This document shows, piece after piece, positions 7,809-16,250 of a DNA stretch of 64,000 nucleotides; within the stretch, counting starts at the first letter, position 1, and every line of letters starts with the position of its first letter. Below the pieces are notes generated by a model that saw nothing but the letters and a program-made list of their open reading frames with translations, was not told the origin of the DNA and did no database searches. The stretch comes from an uncultured Clostridium sp. (GTDB lineage Bacteria > Bacillota > Clostridia > TANB77 > CAG-508): the NCBI GenBank assembly GCA_930986425.1, contig CAKNJR010000002.1, positions 62,001 through 126,000 on the forward strand, given 5' to 3'. A program made the position numbers and the translations under genes.

Positions 7809-9641
7809 TTGAAGAATAAAGAAATTATAAGAATAACAGAAAACTTAACTTTACTTAATATTCTTGCTCCAATAGGTGGAATTGAATATTATAAAAATTA
7901 TTTTAGAGTTGGAGATTACTTAGGCAGGGTTTATGCAATAACAAAATACCCTCAAAAAGTAAAAGTTGGATGGCTTGAAAACATTGCAAATATACCTAAC
8001 ACAGTTTGTTCGATAAATATATCTCCTACCGAAAAAGATACATTAATGCAAAATATAAGTAAAGGTATTAGGCAAAATGAAATTCAGTATGATAGCATTA
8101 AAGACGAAATACTAAGACAAAGAACAGAAAGAGAAATTGAAGATGCGAGAGAATTAATTGAAAAAATTGATCTTAACGGAGAAACTGTTGTATATGTTAC
8201 TATTGCTATAATGGTTATTGCTGAAGATATGGAAGAATTAAAACAAAGGTCTAAAGCTGTAACAACTAAACTTGCAACAATGCAAATGAAAGGGCGATTA
8301 TTAACTAATTTGAGTAAAAACTCATTTAAGTTAATGTCGCCTTTTTCAATTACAGATCCTGTTATAAAAGAAATAGCTGATAGAAATATGTTGGAAAGTT
8401 CTTGGATTGGTGGACTTCCATTTTCTAGTTCAGGATTTAATGATGGAAATAAATATTATTTTGCAAGAGATACAAAGGGTGGAATTGTAATACTTGATCC
8501 TTGGAAAAGAGGTGGAGATAGAACAAACTCAAATTTTGTAATTATGGGTACAGCCGGTGTTGGAAAATCAACTGTTGCTAAACATTTAATTCTAAATGAA
8601 TATATGACCAATACAAAAGTAATTTTAATAGATCCTGAAAGAGAATATAAAGAAATGACAGAGAATTTAGGAGAAAAATGGATTGATATTGGTAGTGGTA
8701 GAGGTGGAATTATAAATCCTTTACAAATAAAAGAAGTTCCTTTAGACGATGAAAATGAAGAAGAACTAGGATATAAAGACGAAGGCAAAGGAATGGGAGC
8801 TATGGCACTCCATTTTCAAACATTAAGGACTTTTTTCAAACTATTATATCCTGAATTAAATTCTATTCAAATTGCCTATTTAGAAGAAGTGTTAGAAGAA
8901 CTATATGGAAAATTCGGTATAACTTGGGACACAGATATAACAAGGATTCCTAATAATAAATTTCCAATAATGACAGACTTATATAATTTGCTTGAACAAA
9001 AAGCTAATTCAGAAAAAGATAAGGATAAACAAAAGGTATTCGCTACTTTAAAGAGTTTATTTAGAGGAATTAGTATAGGAGCAGAAAAAGGCTTATTTAA
9101 TGGATATACTTCAGTAAATGATATGGCACAAGTGGTATGTTTTGATACTTTTAACTTGCAAAATGCTTCAGATAAAATAAAAAAAGCTCAATATTTTAAT
9201 ATTTTAACTTATTGTTGGGAAATTATGAGTAAAGATAAAGAAGAAAAAACGATGCTTGTATGTGATGAAGCTTATTTACTTATAGATCCTGAAGTACCAC
9301 AAACATTAATATTTTTGAGAAATGTTGCTAAGAGGTGTAGAAAGTATGAAGGAAGTTTAGTAATAATTTCTCACTCTATCGTTGACTTCCTAGATAGTTC
9401 TGTAAAAATGTATGGACAAGCAATATTAGATATGGCAACATATAAAATTTTAATGGGAACAGACGGACAAAACTTAGAAGAATCGACAGAATTGTTTAAA
9501 TTAAGTGAGGCACAAGCAGAGTTTCTATATAAAAAGAAAAGAGGTTTAGCATTATTTATCATTGGCTCAAACAGAATATTTGTAAGGTTTGATATATTCC
9601 CTATTGAGTTTGAGTATTTTGGTAAAGGTGGTGGTCGTTAA
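7809..9641 (+). CDS. virB4: VirB4/TraE-type conjugative ATPase
   Basis: A 610-residue ATPase that energises the type IV secretion machine. Walker A is GTAGVGKST near residue 246 and Walker B is MLVCDEAYLL near residue 481, followed by the RNVAKRCRKYEGSL and sensor-like segments typical of VirB4. TTG start at 7809 after GGAGG. It follows the TraC-like gene by one base, and the M23 peptidase gene begins on its stop codon (TAATG). An intact ATPase core suggests that the transfer apparatus is functional. Confidence 0.95.
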   Translation: MKNKEIIRITENLTLLNILAPIGGIEYYKNYFRVGDYLGRVYAITKYPQKVKVGWLENIANIPNTVCSINISPTEKDTLMQNISKGIRQNEIQYDSIKDEILRQRTEREIEDARELIEKIDLNGETVVYVTIAIMVIAEDMEELKQRSKAVTTKLATMQMKGRLLTNLSKNSFKLMSPFSITDPVIKEIADRNMLESSWIGGLPFSSSGFNDGNKYYFARDTKGGIVILDPWKRGGDRTNSNFVIMGTAGVGKSTVAKHLILNEYMTNTKVILIDPEREYKEMTENLGEKWIDIGSGRGGIINPLQIKEVPLDDENEEELGYKDEGKGMGAMALHFQTLRTFFKLLYPELNSIQIAYLEEVLEELYGKFGITWDTDITRIPNNKFPIMTDLYNLLEQKANSEKDKDKQKVFATLKSLFRGISIGAEKGLFNGYTSVNDMAQVVCFDTFNLQNASDKIKKAQYFNILTYCWEIMSKDKEEKTMLVCDEAYLLIDPEVPQTLIFLRNVAKRCRKYEGSLVIISHSIVDFLDSSVKMYGQAILDMATYKILMGTDGQNLEESTELFKLSEAQAEFLYKKKRGLALFIIGSNRIFVRFDIFPIEFEYFGKGGGR

Positions 9642-10369
9642 TGGCAGTAGATCCACATACACTAAAAATTATTGCACAAGCTGTAATTAGTCAAATAACA
9701 GATGAAGAAAAAAGACAAAGACTAATAATAGGGATTATTATTGCTATTGTTATTATGGTATTTATAATTTTAATTCCTATTTTTGCAATTACATCTACTA
9801 TTGATACAATTAAAAGCTTTTTTGGGTTTGGAGAAGATGGAAAAGCAACAGACGATTCGTATTATTCATTAGTTGAAATGCACGATACCTATGCTCCTAC
9901 TCCACAAATTGGAGAACTTGAATATAATGGTACTTTTCCTATGCCTGTTCAAAATGCAACTGTTACAAGTGAATTTGGATCTAGAGTACACCCTGTTACA
10001 GGTAAACAAAGCTTTCATACAGGAATTGATTTAGCAGGAGCTTGGCACTCAAATATTACAGGTGTTGAAAAAGGAAGTATTGTATTTGCAGGTGTAAAGC
10101 AAGGTTATGGAAATTGTGTTGAAATAAAACACACAACGGAAAGTGGTACTACATATTATACTTTTTATGCTCATTTAGCAAGAATTGATGTTGTAGAAGG
10201 ACAAGAAGTTGAACAAGGTACAGTTGTAGGAATTCAAGGAGGAGATCCAAATCGTGATCCTAATCCTGGATATAGTACAGGTTCACATTTACACTTTGAA
10301 ATAAGAATGTCGCAAAATGGAGATTTTGTAAATCCTAGAGAATATTTATATGGAGAAAAGGAGGTTTAA
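9641..10369 (+). CDS. Membrane-anchored M23 (LytM) peptidase of the T4SS
   Basis: A 242-residue protein. A short cytoplasmic N-terminus and one strong membrane helix (about residues 29-52) are followed by an extracellular LytM/M23 endopeptidase domain. Zinc ligands are visible in FHTGIDLAG (near residue 125) and in HLHFEIR (near residue 215). It would cut peptidoglycan cross-links to let the conjugation channel pass, the role filled by VirB1 in other systems. There is no NlpC/P60 or lysozyme domain, so the protein is shorter than many ICE hydrolases. It overlaps virB4 by one base. Confidence 0.9.
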   Translation: MAVDPHTLKIIAQAVISQITDEEKRQRLIIGIIIAIVIMVFIILIPIFAITSTIDTIKSFFGFGEDGKATDDSYYSLVEMHDTYAPTPQIGELEYNGTFPMPVQNATVTSEFGSRVHPVTGKQSFHTGIDLAGAWHSNITGVEKGSIVFAGVKQGYGNCVEIKHTTESGTTYYTFYAHLARIDVVEGQEVEQGTVVGIQGGDPNRDPNPGYSTGSHLHFEIRMSQNGDFVNPREYLYGEKEV

Positions 10370-10370
10370 A

Positions 10371-10919
10371 TTGGTAACAGATATATATACAACTGATAAA
10401 AAATATAAAATAATATATGCAGATCCACCTTGGAAGTATAAAACTTGGAGAGATGGTATGGGTACAGCAGAAAAACATTACCCCACAATGAATATAGAGG
10501 ATATAGTAAATATGAAGGATACAATCAAAAAAATTTCAGATCGTGATTGTATTCTTTTTTTGTGGGTTACATTCCCCTGCTTATTGGAAGGTTTAAGAAC
10601 TATGAAAGAATGGGGATTTAAGTATAAAACTTGTGGCTTTAATTGGATAAAAAGAAATAGGAAAAGCAACACTTTTTTCTTTGGTATGGGACATTGGACT
10701 AGAGCAAATTCAGAATTGTGTTTAATAGGTACAAAAGGAACAATTAAAAGGAAATCCAGTAAAGTTTCTCAAATAGTATATGAGCCTATTGAAGAACATA
10801 GTAAAAAACCTGATGTAATTAGAGAAAAAATAATAGAACTTGTTGGAGATTTACCTAGAATTGAACTATTTGCAAGACAGACTGTTGATGGATGGGACTG
10901 TTGGGGTAATGAAGTTTAA
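10371..10919 (+). CDS. MT-A70-family DNA N6-adenine methyltransferase
   Basis: About 182 residues. The start is TTG 10371 after GGAGG; an earlier in-frame ATG lies inside the M23 gene. The catalytic DPPW motif sits in IIYADPPWKYKTW near residue 17, followed by the MT-A70 core (HYPTMNIEDI, LFLWVT, ELCLIGTKG). The C-terminal HSKKPDVIREKI and IELFARQ motifs are typical of the phage/plasmid branch of MT-A70. No nuclease lies beside it, so it is an orphan methylase. It may protect the transferred element from recipient restriction or alter gene expression (inference). Confidence 0.9.
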   Translation: MVTDIYTTDKKYKIIYADPPWKYKTWRDGMGTAEKHYPTMNIEDIVNMKDTIKKISDRDCILFLWVTFPCLLEGLRTMKEWGFKYKTCGFNWIKRNRKSNTFFFGMGHWTRANSELCLIGTKGTIKRKSSKVSQIVYEPIEEHSKKPDVIREKIIELVGDLPRIELFARQTVDGWDCWGNEV

Positions 10920-10973
10920 ATATTTGTAAAATATATAATTATATGATAAAATAATTTCCGAAAGGATATTACT

Positions 10974-11165
10974 ATGAAAATTAAATGCTTAAAATGTAAT
11001 GATATTATTGAATCTCTAAGTGAACACGATTTTAAGAAATGTAAATGTGGAGCGTGTTTTATTGATGGAGGCAATCAATATACACGAATTGGAGGAAATC
11101 CAAATGATATTGTAATTATAAAAGATGACGGAACTGAAGAAAAGTTGAATACTAATAAAAAATAA
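10974..11165 (+). CDS. Small zinc-ribbon protein (DUF7695-like)
   Basis: A 63-residue protein with a C-x-x-C pair (CLKC) and a C-x-C-x-x-C cluster (CKCGAC) separated by about 20 residues, enough for one zinc ribbon. It also has the DGGNQYTRIGG segment typical of a small widespread family annotated as DUF7695. The ribosome site is CGAAAGGA. It lies between the MT-A70 methylase and the SRPBCC gene and looks like cargo. Function unknown; a nucleic-acid or protein-binding adaptor is plausible only by fold. Confidence 0.7.
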   Translation: MKIKCLKCNDIIESLSEHDFKKCKCGACFIDGGNQYTRIGGNPNDIVIIKDDGTEEKLNTNKK

Positions 11166-11183
11166 TAATTTATGGAGGTTAAG

Positions 11184-11582
11184 ATGATTAAATCAAATAT
11201 AAAAAAGCAATTTTCTTGTGATAAAAATAAATTGTGGAATATTATTACAGCTAATTCAAATTATAAATGGAGAACAGATTTATCTAAAATAGAAATAATA
11301 GATGAAACACATTTTGTTGAATATACTATAAATAACTTTCCTACATATTTTACTATTACTGCAAAAGAAAAGTTAAAAGAGTATAAATTTGATTTAGAAA
11401 ATGCTAATTTAAAAGGTAAATGGATTGGTATTTTTAAAGAACTTCCAAATGGTAATATTGAACTAGACTTTACAGAAGAAATAGAAGTAAATAATTTTAT
11501 TATGAAACTTTTAGCAAAGTCTTATTTAAAGAGTCAACAGAAAAGATATATGAAAGATTTAGAAAAAGAGTTAAATAAATAG
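11184..11582 (+). CDS. SRPBCC-fold protein
   Basis: About 132 residues. ATG 11184 is chosen because the GGAGG lies between it and the in-frame ATG at 11172. The sequence fits a START/Bet v1-like SRPBCC domain: N-terminal strand and helix (KKQFSCDKNKLWNIIT), central antiparallel strands (HFVEYTINNFPTYFTI), and a long C-terminal helix beginning with NNFIMKLLAKSYL. These proteins bind hydrophobic ligands or serve as unknown-function partners. Neighbouring cargo genes do not identify a ligand. Confidence 0.65.
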   Translation: MIKSNIKKQFSCDKNKLWNIITANSNYKWRTDLSKIEIIDETHFVEYTINNFPTYFTITAKEKLKEYKFDLENANLKGKWIGIFKELPNGNIELDFTEEIEVNNFIMKLLAKSYLKSQQKRYMKDLEKELNK

Positions 11583-11603
11583 TAATTTGTAAAGGAGGTA
11601 TTT

Positions 11604-12515
11604 ATGGGAATAGAACATTCGCAAAATTATTTACATAGTAAACAACTTGTAGCGACCTTGTTATCAAAGAGTAATATTTGTAACGACGATATTGTAATTG
11701 AGATAGGTCCTGGAAAAGGAATTATTACCAATGAACTTGCAAAAAAAAGCAAGAAAGTTATAGCAATAGAGTTTGATGCAAAATTAGCGAAAACTTTATC
11801 TGAAAGGTATAAAGAATCTAAAAAAGTTCAAATAATAGAGATGGATTTTTTAAAATATAAAATATCAGTAAAAGAACCATATAAAGTATGTGCAAATATT
11901 CCATTTAACATAACTGCTGATATTATGAAAAAAGTATTTGAAGATGATAATCCTCCTGAAGATATATATTTCATAATGCAGTATGAAGCTTTTATAAGGT
12001 ATTCTGGACAGCCTTTTTATAACGAAAGTTTGAGGTCTCTTTTATACAAACCTTGGTTTTCCGCTGAATTGATTTATGAGTTTAAACCATCAGATTTTTA
12101 TCCTGTGCCAAATGCACGAATATGTTTTGCTCACTTTCAAAGAAAAACATCAGCAGATGTTGAGGATGCGACAGACTATAGAAATTTTTTATCATATATA
12201 TTTTTAGCGTCTGGAAATACTTTCAAAGATAAAACAAAAAAATTGTTTACTTATGAGCAACAAAAACGCATTTGCAAGTTTTTAAAAATCAAATTAGAGT
12301 CAACGCTTACTGAGATCTCATACGATGGATGGCTATACCTATATGATGTTTTTCTTAAATTTGTTTCCAACGAAAAAAAAGCTATTATATTAAATGCTGA
12401 ACAAGCCATGAAAAACAATCAAAACAAGATTCAAAAAAAACATCGAAATCGTAATCATGGTTATTGGAAATTTGAAACTAAGCGCCAAAAGAAAATTTTT
12501 AAATTGAAAAATTGA
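11604..12515 (+). CDS. Erm-family 23S rRNA adenine N6-methyltransferase
   Basis: A 303-residue RNA adenine methylase of the KsgA/Erm family. It opens with SQNYLHSKQL (the SQNFL motif). Motif I is IEIGPGKGIITNELAKKS near residue 32 and catalytic motif IV is NIPFNITADIMKK near residue 97. It differs from housekeeping KsgA in its mobile-element location and in a basic C-terminal extension (about residues 275-303, rich in His/Arg/Lys) seen in some long Erm proteins. Erm enzymes methylate the 23S rRNA adenine that macrolides, lincosamides and streptogramin B depend on. No leader peptide or attenuator fits in the 21-bp gap upstream, so expression would be constitutive from the operon. The subclass is unclear. 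Confidence 0.8.
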   Translation: MGIEHSQNYLHSKQLVATLLSKSNICNDDIVIEIGPGKGIITNELAKKSKKVIAIEFDAKLAKTLSERYKESKKVQIIEMDFLKYKISVKEPYKVCANIPFNITADIMKKVFEDDNPPEDIYFIMQYEAFIRYSGQPFYNESLRSLLYKPWFSAELIYEFKPSDFYPVPNARICFAHFQRKTSADVEDATDYRNFLSYIFLASGNTFKDKTKKLFTYEQQKRICKFLKIKLESTLTEISYDGWLYLYDVFLKFVSNEKKAIILNAEQAMKNNQNKIQKKHRNRNHGYWKFETKRQKKIFKLKN

Positions 12516-12661
12516 AAATAAGAATTTTATCCAGTAGCTATATTTCCAATTTCTATATTATTAGCAATAGTGTAAACAAAGAAGTTGACAGAAAAAAGTA
12601 ATAAGCAAATTATAAATTACAATTTAGTAGTTCGCAAAATAATAATTTGTAGGAGGAATAG
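12516..12661 (+). promoter_or_regulatory. Gap before the ABC-F gene, possible weak promoter
   Basis: TTGACA at 12585-12590 matches the -35 consensus, but the best -10 candidates are AATTAT at 17-bp spacing or TATAAA at 20-bp spacing, so the promoter call is weak. I see no obvious leader peptide or attenuator hairpin of the kind that controls some ABC-F resistance genes. A clear ribosome site (AGGAGGA) precedes the ATG at 12662. Confidence 0.3.
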
Positions 12662-14146
12662 ATGTCTTTAATAAGTGTAAACAATTTAACTTTTGGATAT
12701 GATGGAAGCCTAAAAAATATATTTGAAAATGTATCATTTAATATAGATACTGATTGGAAATTAGGATTAATTGGAAGAAACGGTAAAGGTAAAACTACAT
12801 TTTTAAAGTTATTATTAGGAAAATATGAATATCAAGGTGCAATATCAAAAAATGTTGAGTTTGATTACTTCCCTTTTGAAGTAAAAAACAAAGAAAGAAT
12901 GGCAATAGAAATAGTAAATGAGATTGCTCCGAATGTTGAAGATTGGGAAATTATAAGAGAATTAAATTTACTTAATACAGATACTGAAGTATTATATAGA
13001 AGTTTTAACTTATTAAGTGGTGGCGAACAAATAAAGATACTTTTAATAAGTTTATTTTTAAAAGGTAATAACTTTTTACTTATAGATGAGCCTACAAATC
13101 ATTTGGATATTGAAACACGAAATAATTTAGTAAATTATTTAGAAAAGAAAAAAGGATTTATATTAGTATCTCACGATAGAAATTTTTTAGATAAAGTTGT
13201 AAATCATATAATTTCTATAAATAATACTAATATAGAAATACAACAAGGTAATTTTTCATCTTGGAAAGAAAATAAAAATAGGCAAGATAATTTTGAAAAA
13301 ATACAAAATGAAAGATTGCAGAAAGATATAAATAGACTTGAAATAGCTTCTAAAAATTGTGCAAAATGGTCAAATGAGGCTGAAAAAACAAAAAATAAAA
13401 AATATAATTCAGAAACTACAATAGATAAAGGATATATAGGACATAAAGCAGATAAAATGATGAAAAAATCAAAAGTTATGGAACAAAGAATAGAAAAAGC
13501 AATAAATGAAAAGACTAATTTGTTAAAAAATATAGAGGTAAATGATACATTAAAAATTATTCCTCTAAAAAGTAATAAGAATCCATTAATTTTTGCACAT
13601 AACTTGCAGATAAAATATAGTAAAGAAACGATATTTAACCCTATTACTTTTGAAGTTAATAATGGCGATAGGGTTGCACTAATTGGAAAAAATGGCATTG
13701 GTAAATCAAGTATATTAAAACTTATTTTAGGAGAAGAATTACAGTATAATGGAGAGTTTATGGTTGCAAATGATTTAAAAATATCTTATGTTTCTCAGAG
13801 TACAGAAGATTTAAAAGGAAATTTGAGAACTTTTGCTTACGATAATAAAATAAATGAAAGTATTTTTAAAGCAATGTTAGTAAAAATGGGATTATCACAA
13901 TTTGATTTTGATACTAATATTCAAGATATGAGTGAAGGTCAAAAGAAGAAGGTTCTAATTGCAAAAAGTATTTCAGAACAGGCTAATATTTATATATGGG
14001 ATGAACCTTTAAACTATATTGATATATTGACAAGAGAACAAATAGAAGATGCTATTCTAAATTATAATCCTACCATTATTTTTGTAGAACATGATGAGAA
14101 ATTTATTGAAAAAGTGGCAACAAAAATTATAAATTTGGTAAAGTAA
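12662..14146 (+). CDS. Lsa-like ABC-F ribosomal protection ATPase
   Basis: A 494-residue protein with two ABC ATPase domains and no membrane segment. First Walker A GRNGKGKT near residue 37, signature LSGGEQ, Walker B LLIDEPTNHLD; second Walker A GKNGIGKS near residue 341, with a variant signature MSEGQKK and WDEPLNYID. The inter-domain linker is the charged helical arm that reaches toward the ribosome in ABC-F proteins. The start (LISVNNLTFGYDG, then DTDWKLGLIGRNG) closely resembles the Lsa type, which protects against lincosamides, streptogramin A and pleuromutilins. The spectrum cannot be read from sequence. It follows the erm-like gene, suggesting a resistance cassette. Confidence 0.85.
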   Translation: MSLISVNNLTFGYDGSLKNIFENVSFNIDTDWKLGLIGRNGKGKTTFLKLLLGKYEYQGAISKNVEFDYFPFEVKNKERMAIEIVNEIAPNVEDWEIIRELNLLNTDTEVLYRSFNLLSGGEQIKILLISLFLKGNNFLLIDEPTNHLDIETRNNLVNYLEKKKGFILVSHDRNFLDKVVNHIISINNTNIEIQQGNFSSWKENKNRQDNFEKIQNERLQKDINRLEIASKNCAKWSNEAEKTKNKKYNSETTIDKGYIGHKADKMMKKSKVMEQRIEKAINEKTNLLKNIEVNDTLKIIPLKSNKNPLIFAHNLQIKYSKETIFNPITFEVNNGDRVALIGKNGIGKSSILKLILGEELQYNGEFMVANDLKISYVSQSTEDLKGNLRTFAYDNKINESIFKAMLVKMGLSQFDFDTNIQDMSEGQKKKVLIAKSISEQANIYIWDEPLNYIDILTREQIEDAILNYNPTIIFVEHDEKFIEKVATKIINLVK

Positions 14147-14176
14147 GTGAGAGACAAATTACAGGAGTGAGATTTA

Positions 14177-15052
14177 ATGAATAAGAAAATATTAGAAATT
14201 AAAAATTTGACGAAATATTATGGAAAAGTTCTAGGAGTAAAAGATTTATCGCTTACTCTTTATGAGGGAGAAGTATTTGGCTTTATTGGACCAAATGGAG
14301 CAGGAAAATCAACAACAATTAGGTCAATTATGAATCTCATTAATAAAACAGAAGGTTGTGTTTTACTAAATGGAAAAGAATTAAACAAAGATAATATTGC
14401 CTTAAAAGAATTAATCGGCTATTTACCAAGTGAAATTCATTTATACGAAGATTTGTCTGTGAAAGAAATGTTAGATTATCATGAATCATTTTATAAAAAG
14501 AATTGTCATAAAAGGAGAAAAGAATTAGTTAAAAAACTAAAACTAGATGAGTCTAAAAAAATAGAAGAATTATCTTTGGGTAATTCAAAAAAATTAGGCA
14601 TCGTTCTAGCATTTATGCACGAACCAAAATTACTTATATTAGATGAACCGACAAGTGGATTAGATCCAATTATGCAACAAATATTTTATGATTTATTGAA
14701 AGAAGAAAAAGATAAGGGAACGACAATTTTTTACTCAACACATATATTAAGTGAAATTTCTAAAGTTTGTGATCGTGTTGGAATTATAAAAGATGGTCAT
14801 CTAATAACTGTGGAAACAATGGAAGAAATGCAAAAGAAAAATTTAACATTTGTTACACTAGAATCAAATGAAATAACAAAAATTGTGGATGATTTAAAGT
14901 TAGATATTCACCCAAAAAAAGAAAATACAATCAGGTTTAAAAATGGATTATCTTCTGATAAACTTATAAAATCACTTGCTAAATATAAAATAGATAAAAT
15001 ATTAATAGAAGAAGCAACCTTGGAAGATGTATTCTTACATTACTATAAGTAG
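14177..15052 (+). CDS. ABC transporter ATP-binding subunit
   Basis: A 291-residue ABC ATPase with Walker A GPNGAGKS, signature LSLGN (a variant of LSGGQ), Walker B LLILDEPTSGLD, and a C-terminal extension ending EATLEDVFLHYYK, the ending typical of the DrrA/BcrA type with a separate ABC-2 permease. It lies ten bases ahead of the permease gene. The pair is probably an exporter for an antibiotic, peptide or lipid. Its position after erm and ABC-F genes suggests self-protection or resistance, but no substrate is evident. Confidence 0.9.
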   Translation: MNKKILEIKNLTKYYGKVLGVKDLSLTLYEGEVFGFIGPNGAGKSTTIRSIMNLINKTEGCVLLNGKELNKDNIALKELIGYLPSEIHLYEDLSVKEMLDYHESFYKKNCHKRRKELVKKLKLDESKKIEELSLGNSKKLGIVLAFMHEPKLLILDEPTSGLDPIMQQIFYDLLKEEKDKGTTIFYSTHILSEISKVCDRVGIIKDGHLITVETMEEMQKKNLTFVTLESNEITKIVDDLKLDIHPKKENTIRFKNGLSSDKLIKSLAKYKIDKILIEEATLEDVFLHYYK

Positions 15053-15062
15053 GAGGTAGATT

Positions 15063-15854
15063 ATGTTTAAAAGAGAAATGAAAGTTAATTTTAAAAGTTT
15101 TCTAATATGGTTATTGTTATTAATTGGAATTTTTACAATATCATTTTCAATTTATCCATCCATTATAAATAGTGATAATATAAAAATGATGGATGAAATG
15201 ATGGAAATGTTTCCAGCAGAAGTATTAAAAGCCCTTAATATGGATATTTCATCCATTGATAGTGTATTTGGCTGGTTGAAGTCAGAGGGCTTTGTGTTTG
15301 CATTATTGCTAATAGGATGTTATTCTGGAATTCTTGGATCTAACATCTTATTAAAAGAAGAAAGTGATAAAACAATTGAATACTTAAATAGTTTACCTAT
15401 TAAACGAAGTACCATAGTATTAAATAAAGTTTTATGTGGATTATTGTATATAGTTTTAATGGTTGGAATTCTTGGAATATTTAATTATATAGGACTTTCT
15501 TTAAGTGGAGAATTTGATAAGAATTTATATATTTTACTTAGCATTACACCAATATTTTCTTCGGTAGTAATATACTTTGGATGTATGTTTTTATCAACTT
15601 TCACACATAAAACAAAAAAGATGCTAGGTATCAGTCTAGGGATAGTTTTAATCAGTTATGTATTACAAGTATTATCTTCTCTTGCAGAAACAACAGAATT
15701 TCTTAAATATTTCTCTGCTTTTACTCTTGCTGATATAAGAAATGTAATAATGGATATTTCTATAAATCCTTTGTTGATATTAATAAGTATTGGTTTATCT
15801 GTAATGTTTTTAGGATTAACTATAATTCGTTATAATAAAAAAGAATTGGTATAA
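15063..15854 (+). CDS. ABC-2 type transporter permease
   Basis: A 263-residue membrane protein with about six hydrophobic helices: one near the N-terminus after FKREMKVNFKSF, and others around residues 75-95, 120-145, 155-180, 190-210 and 235-255. The first extracytoplasmic loop carries a methionine-rich segment (KMMDEMMEMFPAEV). This is the ABC-2 permease layout and pairs with the ATPase directly upstream. It ends the resistance/export block; a new promoter lies downstream at 15919. Confidence 0.85.
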   Translation: MFKREMKVNFKSFLIWLLLLIGIFTISFSIYPSIINSDNIKMMDEMMEMFPAEVLKALNMDISSIDSVFGWLKSEGFVFALLLIGCYSGILGSNILLKEESDKTIEYLNSLPIKRSTIVLNKVLCGLLYIVLMVGILGIFNYIGLSLSGEFDKNLYILLSITPIFSSVVIYFGCMFLSTFTHKTKKMLGISLGIVLISYVLQVLSSLAETTEFLKYFSAFTLADIRNVIMDISINPLLILISIGLSVMFLGLTIIRYNKKELV

Positions 15855-15918
15855 TTGTTAGATAAATTACAATTTATATAAAATGTAGGGATTGTCGATT
15901 TTTGACGAACGATTTTTG

Positions 15919-15947
15919 TTGAAATATAAGGTCTTGAAGTATATAAT
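15919..15947 (+). promoter_or_regulatory. Sigma-A type promoter (surface/transfer block)
   Basis: TTGAAA (15919-15924), 17-bp spacer, TATAAT (15942-15947). An overlapping second candidate is TTGACG (15902-15907), 17 bp, TATAAG (15925-15930). The two are staggered by 17 bp so that one -10 lies next to the other -35. They precede the gene at 15984 and probably drive the block to about 20,400. Confidence 0.7.
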
Positions 15948-15983
15948 GTTAATGTAGCTACACAAAGGAAAAAAGGAGGAAAA

Positions 15984-16214
15984 ATGAATAACAAAGACGA
16001 TACTATACAAATTATTGAAAGTTACCTAAACATATTACTAAAGACATTACCAAACGATGAATATATAATGCTTATAGAAAATACCCCTATATTAAATGAG
16101 TATGATAATTTAATGAGTGAATTTAAAGAAGATAATTTATCAGAAACATTTTTACAACAAGTTTTATACTTAGTTAAAAATATAACAGATAATAAAGTTA
16201 AGAACTGCTTATAA
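15984..16214 (+). CDS. Small acidic hypothetical protein
   Basis: A 76-residue, helical, acidic protein with no recognised domain. Ribosome site AAAGGAGG precedes ATG 15984, and a strong promoter lies just upstream. Its last codons form the left arm of a terminator-like hairpin (16200-16230), so much of the transcription may stop here. It could be a small regulator for the block that follows, but nothing in the sequence shows this. Confidence 0.6.
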   Translation: MNNKDDTIQIIESYLNILLKTLPNDEYIMLIENTPILNEYDNLMSEFKEDNLSETFLQQVLYLVKNITDNKVKNCL

Positions 16215-16230
16215 TAGTAGTTCTTTTTTT
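16200..16230 (+). terminator. Intrinsic terminator / attenuator
   Basis: Stem AAGAACTGCT (16200-16209) pairs with AGTAGTTCTT (16216-16225), with one mismatch, followed directly by a run of T residues. It overlaps the end of the 76-residue gene and precedes the CpaE-like gene by about 20 bases, so it may attenuate rather than end the operon. Confidence 0.75.
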
Positions 16231-16250
16231 ATGGAAAGGAGTTGATAAAG

